Source: an uncultured Rhodospirillales bacterium
GTDB lineage: Bacteria > Pseudomonadota > Alphaproteobacteria > ATCC43930 > CGMCC-115725
DNA: 64,000 nucleotides
NCBI GenBank assembly: GCA_903828515.1
Contig: CAIKMD010000006.1
Coordinates: forward strand, 248,001 to 312,000
Direction: 5' to 3'
The notes beneath the pieces were generated by a model. That model was given only the letters and a program-made list of their open reading frames with translations, ran no database searches and was not told the origin of the DNA. Every line of letters begins with the position of its first letter. Position 1 is the stretch's first letter. Positions 30,996-39,615 of the stretch are shown here, piece after piece. The position numbers and the translations under genes are program-made.

Positions 30996-32510
30996 TCAGT
31001 TATAACGCGGCGTCTTGTGCAGGTAGAACTTGCTCATCGCCGGCCGGTACTGCGCCATGATGTCCTTATCGAGGTCGATATCCGGCTGTTGACCATCGGG
31101 CACCAGCGAGAAGTACGGCGTGGTCTTGGTCGCCTGATCGAACTCGTCATGCGCCGCCTTCAGCACATCGGGCGATGTCATGAAGTCGAGGACCGAGCCC
31201 GCGAGCGCCTTGGCGCCGGCAATTTCGCCCTTATGCGCGATCGTGCTGGTCGGCGTAACCGCCGCGACCCAATTGTGATACGGGATGCCGGGCACGCTGG
31301 CGGGGAAGGTGTAGACCACCGCCGGTACGACCCACGAAATATCACCGCTGTCGTTCGACGCCGTCGATTGCGGCCGCGATCCGACATCCGGAAGCGTCGT
31401 GGCCAAGCCGATCACCGGTTTGTCTTCCGCTTTCTGGAAATCGCGCGCGAACTTCTGCTCCTCGTCGCTCCACTTCGGCAGGCCGACCGCGGTGTAATTC
31501 TTCAGCACCACTTGCGCCATTGCCTTGTTGGAAAGCGCCGGCCAGGCCGAGGCCTGGTAGATCACGTCATGGGTGGTGCCGGTCATCAGATCGGCGCCCT
31601 TGGCGATGTTGAGCAGCTTGTCGTAGGTGGCCCTGGCCTTCGGCATGGTGGCGTCGCGGACGAAATACCAGATTTTGGTGAAGTCGGGGATGACGTTCGG
31701 CTGGATGCCGCCATTCATGATCGAACGATGGATGCGATAGGTCGGCTCCATCTGTTGGCGCAGAAAAGCGACGCCGTTATCCATCAACTCCAGCGCGTCG
31801 AGCGCGTTTTTGCCGTCCCATGGATCGACCGCCGCGTGCGAACTCTTGCCGTGAAAGGCAAACTGGACGCCGATGGCGGCATAGTTCTGCAGGCCCCAGC
31901 CGGTGGTGAAGTTCTCGCCGATATGGAGATAGATCGCGGCATCGACGTCTTTGAAGGCGCCGCTTTTGACGATGAAGGGGCGGCTGGCGATCTCTTCCTC
32001 GGCGGGGCCGAAGTTCAAGGCGATGGTGCCGGGCAGATGGTATTTGTCCATCACCTGCTTGACCGCGAAGGCCGCCGCGGTGGCGACGCCGCCATGGGTG
32101 TTATGGCCTTCCATGTGACCGGGGGCGCCCGGGATCAGCGGCTTATGCTCGAACTCGAGCGGCGTTTGCGAACCGCCCGGCAGAGCGTCGATCTCGGTTT
32201 CGATGACGATATAGGGATGGCCCGAGCCGTAGCTGGCCCAGAAATTCGTCGGCATGCCGGCGCCGCCCATCTCAACCTTGAAGCCGGCGGCTTCCATCGT
32301 GTCCTTCAAGAGCTTGGTGCTCTCGGTTTCCTGCATGCCCATTTCGGCGAAATAATAGATCGAATCGGCGATGTCGTTGATTGTCTGCGTGTTCTTCTCG
32401 ACGATCGCATAGGCATCTTTCTTCTGCTCATCGGTCGCTGCATATGCGGCCGCCGGCAAGAAGGCGAGCAGCGCCGCCGCTGCCAGGTAGTGTCCAAATC
32501 GAATCGTCAT
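30996..32510 (-). CDS. Exported M20-family amidohydrolase, AbgB (aminobenzoyl-glutamate hydrolase B)-like
   Basis: I start at ATG 32510 with AAGGGGACATA upstream; the longer ORF reads into the neighbour. The 504-aa protein follows AbgB in order: ETEIDALPGG, GHMEGHNTHGGVATAAAFA, the acid pair GPAEEEIASRPF, FAFHGKSSHAAVDPWDGKNALDALELM, GGIQPNVIPDF and AHKGEIAGAKALA. AbgB and its relatives cleave amide bonds of p-aminobenzoyl-glutamate or indole-3-acetyl amino acids with two metals. Those enzymes are cytoplasmic, whereas this one opens with a Sec signal peptide (HYLAAAALLAFLPAAAYAATD). It lies between two LLM paralogues. The substrate is unknown. Confidence 0.86.
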   Translation of the reverse strand: MTIRFGHYLAAAALLAFLPAAAYAATDEQKKDAYAIVEKNTQTINDIADSIYYFAEMGMQETESTKLLKDTMEAAGFKVEMGGAGMPTNFWASYGSGHPYIVIETEIDALPGGSQTPLEFEHKPLIPGAPGHMEGHNTHGGVATAAAFAVKQVMDKYHLPGTIALNFGPAEEEIASRPFIVKSGAFKDVDAAIYLHIGENFTTGWGLQNYAAIGVQFAFHGKSSHAAVDPWDGKNALDALELMDNGVAFLRQQMEPTYRIHRSIMNGGIQPNVIPDFTKIWYFVRDATMPKARATYDKLLNIAKGADLMTGTTHDVIYQASAWPALSNKAMAQVVLKNYTAVGLPKWSDEEQKFARDFQKAEDKPVIGLATTLPDVGSRPQSTASNDSGDISWVVPAVVYTFPASVPGIPYHNWVAAVTPTSTIAHKGEIAGAKALAGSVLDFMTSPDVLKAAHDEFDQATKTTPYFSLVPDGQQPDIDLDKDIMAQYRPAMSKFYLHKTPRYN

Positions 32511-32526
32511 TATGTCCCCTTTGTTT

Positions 32527-33726
32527 TCAATCGCCCGCAGAAGCGGCCTTGTCGAACTGCCCGGAAATCGCATCGTCCGGGAACTCCGCCTGCAGGCGTG
32601 GATAGACGTCACGCGCAAAGGCCCGGATCCCCGCCACCGTTTCGTCATGGCCGAGATGACCGGCCTGACCCATCAGCAGCAGATGCCCGAACCCACCGAC
32701 GTGATGATAGAAGGTCTTGATCTGCTCGAAAACCCGGTCAGGGGTGCCATAGAACATCGTGCCGTTGGCGACCGCGCCGTCGACCGTGGTATTGGCGCCG
32801 AAATTGCCGAAACCGCCGCCCGCGGCGTCGCCCAGCATCGCCTGCACATTGACCGCGATGGGGCTGTAGCCGGGCGGGTTGCGGAACCACGGCGAAACCT
32901 TGTTGGCGGTGATGTACCACAGCAATTTCTCGGCCCCGGCGCGTGCCTTGGCGTCGCTGTCGGCGACATAGACCATGGCGGCATAGGCGAGGCGGTTGAC
33001 CGGCACCGGATCGCTCTTGCCCGCCTGATGCCAGCCCTGGCGATAGGAATTGTAGATCGCCGGCGTGCCCTTGAAGCCGGTGAGGAAGGTCGCCTGGACG
33101 AAGCCGTGCTCGCCGACGCGGGTCGCACCGCTGGCGCTGGTCGTGCTGACCCAGACCGGCGGATGCGGGGTCTGATAGGGGCGCGGCCAGATATTGATGT
33201 TGCGATGATGGAAGAACCGGCCCTCGAAGCTGGTCGGTCCGTCATGCCCGGTCCAGGCCTGGATGATGAGATCGAGCGCCTCCCAATGGCGCTCGTTCAT
33301 GCGCACCGGATTGCTGTTGGCGGGCAGGATTTCGGTCGGCACGCCGCGGACGAATCCGACTTCGAGCCGGCCTTTCGACAGCACGTCGATCAGCGCCATC
33401 TCCTCGGCGACGCGCACCGGCTGGCGGCGGTTGGCGATCGGATTGCCGAGGATGAGAAGCCGCGCCTTCGAGGTGATCCGCGCCAGTGCGGCCAAAACCA
33501 GCGGCGCCGCCGGATCGACGCAGGTCGCGCTCTGATGATGTTCGTTGAGCATGATGTTGATGCCCTCTTCCTCGGCGATCTGCCATTCGGTGAGGAAGCG
33601 GTCGTAAAGCTCGGCGCCCTTTTTCGGATCGTAGAGGCGATTGGGCAGGGTCACGCGGATCGATTCGTATTCCTCGGCCGGCGGCAGGTAGGGATAGGCG
33701 TTCTCGCTGAAATGCCAGGCTTTCAT
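32527..33726 (-). CDS. LLM-class flavin-dependent oxidoreductase, subgroup B paralogue
   Basis: The ATG at 33726 gives 399 aa beginning MKAWHFSENAYPYLPPAEEYESIRV, which matches the start of the paralogue at 29793 better than the 450-aa ORF. Motifs are LYDPKKGAELYDRFL, NEHHQSATC, KGRLEVGFVRG and NIWPRPYQTPHPPVWVST. It starts 5 bases after the hydrolase stop and ends 17 bases before the AbgB-like start, so the three are co-transcribed. Cofactor (FMN or F420) and substrate are not fixed by sequence. Confidence 0.88.
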   Translation of the reverse strand: MKAWHFSENAYPYLPPAEEYESIRVTLPNRLYDPKKGAELYDRFLTEWQIAEEEGINIMLNEHHQSATCVDPAAPLVLAALARITSKARLLILGNPIANRRQPVRVAEEMALIDVLSKGRLEVGFVRGVPTEILPANSNPVRMNERHWEALDLIIQAWTGHDGPTSFEGRFFHHRNINIWPRPYQTPHPPVWVSTTSASGATRVGEHGFVQATFLTGFKGTPAIYNSYRQGWHQAGKSDPVPVNRLAYAAMVYVADSDAKARAGAEKLLWYITANKVSPWFRNPPGYSPIAVNVQAMLGDAAGGGFGNFGANTTVDGAVANGTMFYGTPDRVFEQIKTFYHHVGGFGHLLLMGQAGHLGHDETVAGIRAFARDVYPRLQAEFPDDAISGQFDKAASAGD

Positions 33727-33731
33727 CGGGC

Positions 33732-34511
33732 TCAGACTCCCGCATCGAGAAAGGATGAAACCTTCGCGGCGAATTCTTCCGGCTGCTCGACATGCGGCAA
33801 ATGGCCGGCGGCGGCGATCGTCTCGCTCCGCGCGTTTGGTACCAAGGTGGCATAACGCTGCATATAGTCGGCCGAGCACAAACCATCGCTCGCGCCGCGC
33901 AGAAACAAGGTCGGCATGGTCAGCCGATGCAGGCGATGCTTGAGCTTGGGGTTGTGCATGTAGGGTTCCCAGACGAGCAGCGCGAGCGTCTCGTTGTTGC
34001 GCGCGATGACGCGCATCTGTTCCTCGCTGAGCGTCTTGAGGTCGATCCGGCCTTTGGCGGGATCGTGAAACCGAAGCCTCAGCATCTGTTCCTCCGACAT
34101 CGCGAAGATATCGGGAATGTCGAGCTTCTCGCGGCTGCCGGTCTTCACGCCGACCGGGCCGACCAGGATCAGCTTTTCGATGCGCTCGGGCGACTTGGTC
34201 GCCATCTCGGCGGCGATCCAGCCACCAATTGAGCAGCCGACGATGCGAACGCGCGCCAGATCGAGCCGGTCCATCAGCTCGAGATAGAGATGCGCGATGT
34301 CGTCGATACTGTCGATCCAGTCGGGCAGGCTCGAATGGCCGAAACCCGGATGGGACGGGGCGATCACGCGATGGCGCCGGGCGAGCAGGCCGACATAAGG
34401 CTGCTCCGGCTCGAAGCCGCCGCCGCTATGAAGGAACAGCAAGGGCGTGCCGGTGCCGTCTTCGTGCAGCTCGATATCGACGTCGCCCAGTCTCAGCGTG
34501 GTCTTCTTCAT
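33732..34511 (-). CDS. Alpha/beta-hydrolase, first gene of the AbgB/LLM operon
   Basis: The 259-aa alpha/beta fold has an oxyanion segment PLLFLHSGGGFEP, the nucleophile elbow GCSIGGWIA (Ser about 107), the acid in FLRGASDGLC and the general base His in AAGHLPHVEQP. Members hydrolyse esters, lactones or C-C bonds of ring-fission products. Met-Lys-Lys start with GGGAGAAGCCCG upstream. Gene order hydrolase, LLM, exported amidase, LLM suggests one short degradation pathway. It shares general layout with the alpha/beta hydrolase at 38067 but is not obviously a recent duplicate. Confidence 0.87.
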   Translation of the reverse strand: MKKTTLRLGDVDIELHEDGTGTPLLFLHSGGGFEPEQPYVGLLARRHRVIAPSHPGFGHSSLPDWIDSIDDIAHLYLELMDRLDLARVRIVGCSIGGWIAAEMATKSPERIEKLILVGPVGVKTGSREKLDIPDIFAMSEEQMLRLRFHDPAKGRIDLKTLSEEQMRVIARNNETLALLVWEPYMHNPKLKHRLHRLTMPTLFLRGASDGLCSADYMQRYATLVPNARSETIAAAGHLPHVEQPEEFAAKVSSFLDAGV

Positions 34512-34559
34512 CGGGCTTCTCCCTCGGCGGCGCGTTTGGCGCTTCTGCCGGCTACTATT

Positions 34560-35294
34560 TCATCGCGGTTGAGCCGAGGCAAGACTGCGCGCCGGCGCAC
34601 CGGCGATTTCGGTGACCAGCTTGTTGAGGATCGCATCGGCGAAATTGTCGTAGTCGTCGACCGGGATCACAAAGGAGCCGGGTCCGCCGATCACATATTG
34701 CCGGTAATAGTCGGCGAGATCCGGCTCGATCCACGCGATCGGCAGGCCGTTGATGACGACGCCGGCCTTCACCGCATCGTCGCGCGCGAATTGCGAAGGC
34801 CGGCCCGAATTGTTCGAGCCGTCGCCCGAGACGTCGATGATGCGCCGTTGCCCGCGATAGGGACTCGCCGCCAGCATCAGCATCGCATAATCGATCGCGC
34901 CGCTGAGCGAAGTGCCGCCGCCGAAAAGCCGGCGCGGCGCGGCATCGATGGCGGCAGCCAGCGCTTCGATCGAGGCGGCATCGGAAATTTTCATCCAATC
35001 GACGACCACGACATGAAGCGACGGTCCGGTCCATTGGGACATCGCCACCGCGACGGCGCCGCGCGTGCCGGCGCGGATTGCCTGCAGAACGCGCGGATTG
35101 CGGAACGCCGCGGCGTAGCCGCGCTTTTGCAGTTCGAAGCGCGTCTGGTTGACGCTGCCCGAGGCATCGACGGCGAGGACGAGCTGGAGATCGACCGGCG
35201 TTGTGGCCGCCGGGGCAGACGGCGGAGTCTGCGCGCGCGCCGCGCCGCCGGCCATCAGAAGGACGACGGCGAGGCAGACGCGCAGGCGGGTCAC
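34560..35294 (-). CDS. DUF1194 (von Willebrand A-like) exported protein
   Basis: The 244-aa product has a signal peptide ending ARAQTPP. Its mature domain includes LQLVLAVDASGSVNQ, a perfect MIDAS DxSxS metal-binding motif, and GGTSLSGAID, GRRIIDVSGDGSNNSGRP-type VWA strands. This composition matches the DUF1194 family, whose members are periplasmic and of unknown role. The GTG start at 35294 overlaps the pepN stop (GTGA), so the two genes are translationally coupled although they act in different compartments. Confidence 0.87.
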   Translation of the reverse strand: MTRLRVCLAVVLLMAGGAARAQTPPSAPAATTPVDLQLVLAVDASGSVNQTRFELQKRGYAAAFRNPRVLQAIRAGTRGAVAVAMSQWTGPSLHVVVVDWMKISDAASIEALAAAIDAAPRRLFGGGTSLSGAIDYAMLMLAASPYRGQRRIIDVSGDGSNNSGRPSQFARDDAVKAGVVINGLPIAWIEPDLADYYRQYVIGGPGSFVIPVDDYDNFADAILNKLVTEIAGAPARSLASAQPR

Positions 35295-37951
35295 GAGGCG
35301 AGGCTCTTCGTCGCCATCTCGTAGGTGTTCTTGCTGAGTTTCGGCAGGGCAAGAACGCGTTCGAGTTCTTGTTTCATCCGCGCCTGACGTCCTTCATCGT
35401 AACGCCGCCATTGGCCCAGCGGCTGAATCAGGCGCGACGCCATCAGCGGATTGAGCGCGTCCAGCGTGATGACCTGATCGGCGAGGAACGCATAGCCGCC
35501 GCCCGTCGCATCGTGGAAACGCAGTTGGTTGGCTTGGGTGAAGGCGCCGACCAGCGCGCGCATCCGGTTCGGGTTCTTGATCGTAAAGGCGGGATGATGG
35601 GTCAGTTCCCGCACCCGCGCGAGCGTGCCCGGCAACAGCGACATCGCCTGGAGACTGAACCATTTGTCGATGACCAGTTCGTCTTTCTGCCAACGTTCGT
35701 AGAACGCGGCAAAGGCCTCGGCACGCTCGGGCGTGTCGTATTCGCCCAGGACGCCGAGCGCCGCCAGAACGTCGGTCATGTTGGCCTGGGCGTCGAACTG
35801 CGCCTTGGCACGCGCGATTCCCGCCGGTCCCTCGGCGAGCGTCAGATAGGCGAGCGAGACATTGCGCAAGGCGCGCTTGCCGAACGCATCGCCGTCGGTG
35901 CGGAACGCGCCGGGCATGGCGAGCCGGTCGTAGAGCGCGGCGAATTCGCCACGCAGCCCACGACCGATCTCGCCGCGGGTGAAATCGCGCGCCGCATGGA
36001 TCGCGTCGACATCGACGACGTTCATCTGGTCGGCGAGAAAGGACTCGCCCGGCAGCACGATGGCTTCGGCGGCGAAGGCGGGATCGGCATCGGCGCGCGC
36101 CAGGGTCCGGCGCATCTCGGCGATCAGATCGCCGTCGAGCGTCAGAGGCTCGCCCTTGCGGAAGGCGGCGACCATGCCGAGCAGAAGATGGGTCGCGACC
36201 TGCTGGCTGGCTTCCCACCGCGCGAACGGGTCGGTGTCGTTGAGGGCGAGGAATTTCTGCCGCGCCAGGGGTACGCCTTTGATTTTTACCGGCGCCGAGA
36301 ATCCGCGCAGCAACGACGGCACCGGTGCGGCGGCCACATTGACGAAGCGGAAGCGTTGTTCCGCGTCGTTGACGACGAGAACCCGCGTGCCTTGGCGCGA
36401 CGCGCGTTCACCCTCGAGCTGCGTCGCCATTTCGACGCCGTCGGGGCCGAGCAGCGCCATCGCGAGCGGCACGACCAAAGGCGTTTTCTCGCTTTGCCCC
36501 GGTGTCGGCGACGTCTTCTGGCTGATGGTCAGATCGTAGGTCTTGGCGGTCGCGTCATACTTGTCGGCAATCGAGATTTCAGGCGTACCGGCCTGTTTGT
36601 ACCAGCGCATGAAGGGGCCGAGATCGATGGCGTTGGCGTCGGCCATCGCGGCGACGAAGTCCTCGATCGTCACCGCTTGTCCGTCGTGGCGCTTGAAATA
36701 GAGGTCCATGCCTTTGCGGAATCCCGGCTTGCCGACCAGGGTTTCGATCATGCGCACGACTTCGGCGCCTTTGTTGTAGACCGTCGCCGTATAGAAATTA
36801 TCGATCTCGATGTATTGCGCCGGCTGGACCGGATGGGCGAGCGGCCCGGCATCCTCGGGGAATTGCGCGCCGCGCAGGCGCCGCACGTCGCCGATGCGCC
36901 GCACCGCGCGGCTGCTCATATCGGCCGAGAATTCCTGATCGCGATAGACGGTCAGGCCCTCCTTCAGCGAAAGCTGAAACCAGTCGCGGCAGGTGACGCG
37001 GTCGCCGGTCCAGTTGTGAAAATATTCATGGCCGATGACCGATTCGATGCCCTGGAAGTCGATGTCGGTCGCGGTGTCGGGCTTGGCCAGCACGTATTTC
37101 GTGTTGAAGACGTTGAGGCCCTTGTTCTCCATCGCCCCCATGTTGAAGTCGCTGACCGCGACGATGTTGAAGACGTCGAGGTCGTAGGAAAGGCCGAATT
37201 TCTCCTCGTCCCATGTCATCGCGTGCTTCAGCGACTGCATCGCATGGGCGCATTTGTCCTCGTCGCCCTGGCGAACCCAGATCGCGAGCGCGATCTTCCG
37301 TCCGTCGCTGGTCGTGTAGCTGTCCTTCAAGGCGACCAGATCGCCCGCCACCAGGGCGAAGAGATACGATGGCTTGGGCCACGGATCGACCCATTTGGCC
37401 CAATGCCGGCCGCCCGTGCTGTCGCCGTGATCGTCCGGATTGCCGTTCGAGAGCAGCACCGGATATTTCGCCTTGTCGGCGAGGATCGTCGTCGTGAAGC
37501 GCGCCATCACATCGGGGCGGTCGAGAAAATAGGTGATGCGGCGGAACCCTTCGGGCTCGCATTGGGTGCAGAAATTGCCGCCCGATTTATAGAGGCCCGA
37601 GAGCACGGTGTTGTTTTGCGGCTCGATCCTCGTCTCGATGTCGAGCACGAACTGATCGGGTACGGCGTGAATGGTGAGCGATTCCGCGTCGACCTGATAG
37701 GAGTTACGTCCCATCGCCTGACCGTCGAGCGCCACTGATACGAGTTCCATCTCCTTGCCGTCGAGTTTCAGCGGCACGGTCGGATCGGATGCGGCGGGAT
37801 TGCGGCGCATGCCGAGGCGCGCCTTGACGCTGGTCTTTTCCTCGCCGAGATCGAAGACGAGATCGACCGTGTCGATCAGGAAGGCTGGCGGCGTGTAGTC
37901 GGCGAGGCGGATCGGCTGATGAGGGACGGCATCGCGCGAGGCGTCGGGCAT
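35291..37951 (-). CDS. pepN: Aminopeptidase N (M1 family)
   Basis: The 886-aa cytoplasmic zinc aminopeptidase removes N-terminal residues from peptides. The exopeptidase signature GAMENKGLNVF and zinc motif HEYFHNWTGDR (His, His) with the distal Glu in LKEGLTVYRD are intact. Length and the C-terminal alpha-solenoid agree with E. coli PepN (870 aa). The start at ATG 37951 gives MPDASRDAVPHQPIRLADYTPP, a usual N-terminus. A long antisense ORF (35201-37738) is rejected as shadow. DUF1194 is coupled downstream. Confidence 0.96.
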   Translation of the reverse strand: MPDASRDAVPHQPIRLADYTPPAFLIDTVDLVFDLGEEKTSVKARLGMRRNPAASDPTVPLKLDGKEMELVSVALDGQAMGRNSYQVDAESLTIHAVPDQFVLDIETRIEPQNNTVLSGLYKSGGNFCTQCEPEGFRRITYFLDRPDVMARFTTTILADKAKYPVLLSNGNPDDHGDSTGGRHWAKWVDPWPKPSYLFALVAGDLVALKDSYTTSDGRKIALAIWVRQGDEDKCAHAMQSLKHAMTWDEEKFGLSYDLDVFNIVAVSDFNMGAMENKGLNVFNTKYVLAKPDTATDIDFQGIESVIGHEYFHNWTGDRVTCRDWFQLSLKEGLTVYRDQEFSADMSSRAVRRIGDVRRLRGAQFPEDAGPLAHPVQPAQYIEIDNFYTATVYNKGAEVVRMIETLVGKPGFRKGMDLYFKRHDGQAVTIEDFVAAMADANAIDLGPFMRWYKQAGTPEISIADKYDATAKTYDLTISQKTSPTPGQSEKTPLVVPLAMALLGPDGVEMATQLEGERASRQGTRVLVVNDAEQRFRFVNVAAAPVPSLLRGFSAPVKIKGVPLARQKFLALNDTDPFARWEASQQVATHLLLGMVAAFRKGEPLTLDGDLIAEMRRTLARADADPAFAAEAIVLPGESFLADQMNVVDVDAIHAARDFTRGEIGRGLRGEFAALYDRLAMPGAFRTDGDAFGKRALRNVSLAYLTLAEGPAGIARAKAQFDAQANMTDVLAALGVLGEYDTPERAEAFAAFYERWQKDELVIDKWFSLQAMSLLPGTLARVRELTHHPAFTIKNPNRMRALVGAFTQANQLRFHDATGGGYAFLADQVITLDALNPLMASRLIQPLGQWRRYDEGRQARMKQELERVLALPKLSKNTYEMATKSLAS

Positions 37952-38066
37952 GGCATCACCGCTACAAAGGGATAAAAGCCGAGCTTAGTCCGCGTTTCCC
38001 TTGAGTTGAAGGCTTGCCGCACCCGGCGCATACTCGCGGTGTGAAAAGATGGCGAGGAGAGCCAGG

Positions 38067-38879
38067 ATGAGTTTCGACCGTCGGGAAATGACCCTCGCCA
38101 CCGGCCCGGTCAGCTATTTCGTCGGCGGCACCGGCCGGCCGCTGCTTTATCTCCATCCGGCGGGCGGGATCGCTCCGTCCGGGCCGCTCGATGCGCTGGC
38201 GCGGACCCGGACGATCTACATGCCGGTGAGCCCCGGCTTCGACGGTACGCCGCTGCATCCTGGGATTACCTCGATGGAGGCTCTGGCCGACCTCGCCGCG
38301 ACCTTTGCCGGCACGGTGATCGGCGAGCGCTGCGACGTGCTGGGTCAGTCGTTTGGCGGCTGGGAAGCGATGTGGCTCGCGGCGAAGCATCCGGATCAGG
38401 TCGATCACCTTGTCCTCGAGGCGCCGGCCGGCGTGCCGGCGGGTGGCAAGGGCGGCCTGCCGTCGGATCCGGCCGAGGCGCGACGCAAGCTTTTCGCCTA
38501 CCCCGATCGCGCACCGCCGATGACCAAGCCGGCCGAGCAGCTTCAGGGCAATCGCCGCGCGTTGGAACACTACCATGCGCTGTCGCTGTCCGATGCCGCG
38601 TTGCCGGGCCGGGTCGCTGATATCAAAGCGCCGACGCTGATCCTGATGGGGACCAAGGACGAGATCATTCCACGCGAAACCGGGCAGTTTCTCAAGTCGG
38701 CCATCGCCGGTTCGCATCTCGCCTATGTCTACGATGCCGCGCATGTCATCCAATCGGACCAGCCCGAGCGCTATTTGCGCATCGTCGGGTCGTTTCTCGA
38801 ACGCGGCGAAGCGTATATCGTCAATTGGGGCAACAGCGCTGCGTCCGCCATGCCCGGCGGCGCCCGCGCGAGCGCCTAA
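38067..38879 (+). CDS. Alpha/beta-hydrolase
   Basis: I prefer ATG 38067 (MSFDRREMTLATGPVSYFVGG) with GGCGAGGAGAGCC upstream over 38049. The 270-aa protein has the oxyanion motif LLYLHPAGGIAP, nucleophile elbow GQSFGGWEA (Ser about 103), an acid in MGTKDEIIP and a His in DAAHVIQS. Family members act as esterases, lactonases or C-C hydrolases. It precedes a cupin by 13 bases, so the two form a small operon possibly for a ring-fission step. Substrate is unknown. Confidence 0.87.
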   Translation: MSFDRREMTLATGPVSYFVGGTGRPLLYLHPAGGIAPSGPLDALARTRTIYMPVSPGFDGTPLHPGITSMEALADLAATFAGTVIGERCDVLGQSFGGWEAMWLAAKHPDQVDHLVLEAPAGVPAGGKGGLPSDPAEARRKLFAYPDRAPPMTKPAEQLQGNRRALEHYHALSLSDAALPGRVADIKAPTLILMGTKDEIIPRETGQFLKSAIAGSHLAYVYDAAHVIQSDQPERYLRIVGSFLERGEAYIVNWGNSAASAMPGGARASA

Positions 38880-38892
38880 GCCTGGAGGGATC

Positions 38893-39405
38893 ATGGACAC
38901 CACGGTAACCGGCCACATCTCGGACAACACCGACGACATGCGGGCCCAGATCAAGGCGAAGGCCGCGGTCGCAGGTCAGCCGAGCTTCTTCCATTTACGC
39001 GCGCAACTGCCGCTTCAGGGCCGCACCGATACGCCGATGGCGGCGACCGATCGGATGTGGGTGGTGTTGAAGACCTATGCCCATGACGGCGAAAACGAGC
39101 TGCACGCTCATCCCAACGAGGATCACGTATTCCTGGTCCTGCAGGGCGAGGCCGATTTTTATGGGCCGAAAGAAGAAACACGGCGGGTCAAGAAATTCGA
39201 CGGCATCCTGCTGCCGCGCGGCACGTTCTACTGGTTCCGCGCGGTCGGCACCGAGCCGTTGGTGATGGCGCGGGTCGGTGCGGTCGTCGATGCGGCCCAG
39301 GACGCATTGGCGCGGATCGATTCGAAGGGCGAGCCGATGGACGGCAATTCCGCCGCCAACAAGACCCAACCGGTCATTCTCGATGAGAAAAACTGGTTCG
39401 AGTAA
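38893..39405 (+). CDS. Cupin-domain protein
   Basis: The ATG at 38893, behind CTGGAGGGATC, gives 170 aa, whereas the track starts 168 bases earlier inside the hydrolase. The single conserved barrel shows motif 1 as NELHAHPNEDHVFLVLQGEADFYG, with two His and a Glu suited for metal, and motif 2 as GILLPRGTFYWFRAVG. The final about 50 residues are polar and end KNWFE. Small cupins act as dioxygenases, isomerases or sensors. With the hydrolase upstream, a role in aromatic or sugar-acid metabolism is a loose inference. Confidence 0.83.
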   Translation: MDTTVTGHISDNTDDMRAQIKAKAAVAGQPSFFHLRAQLPLQGRTDTPMAATDRMWVVLKTYAHDGENELHAHPNEDHVFLVLQGEADFYGPKEETRRVKKFDGILLPRGTFYWFRAVGTEPLVMARVGAVVDAAQDALARIDSKGEPMDGNSAANKTQPVILDEKNWFE

Positions 39406-39615
39406 GGCTCGGGCTCAATCCAACGGGTTGACGCGGTCGAACGCGGCCGCCGCCGCTAACGCGGTTCCGAACAGAACATAGTCGTGTCGCTGCCGACGCG
39501 CCGGAAGCCGATGCGGGGAACCCGTCGCGCCTGGTTCGGTTTTGCGTGGCTTTCGTCAAGAAACGGTCGCAATTCCCGCCTAGGTTCGGCCAGGCAGGAA
39601 GAATAAGAGTTATCG
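39406..39615. other. Intergenic region before the OprB-type porin, nothing seen
   Basis: Apart from GC-rich runs around 39445-39470 I find no gene, palindrome or strong promoter in these 210 bases. The porin promoter presumably lies in its right half. Confidence 0.4.

Noticed and set aside
30399-32720. 773-aa plus-strand ORF opposite the AbgB-like and LLM genes
   Set aside because: Low-complexity Arg/Gly/His composition, no RBS or domain; GC-rich antisense shadow.
35201-37738. 845-aa ORF opposite pepN
   Set aside because: Arg/His/Gly-rich shadow of a GC-rich gene with no motif, while PepN on the other strand has intact zinc and GAMEN motifs.
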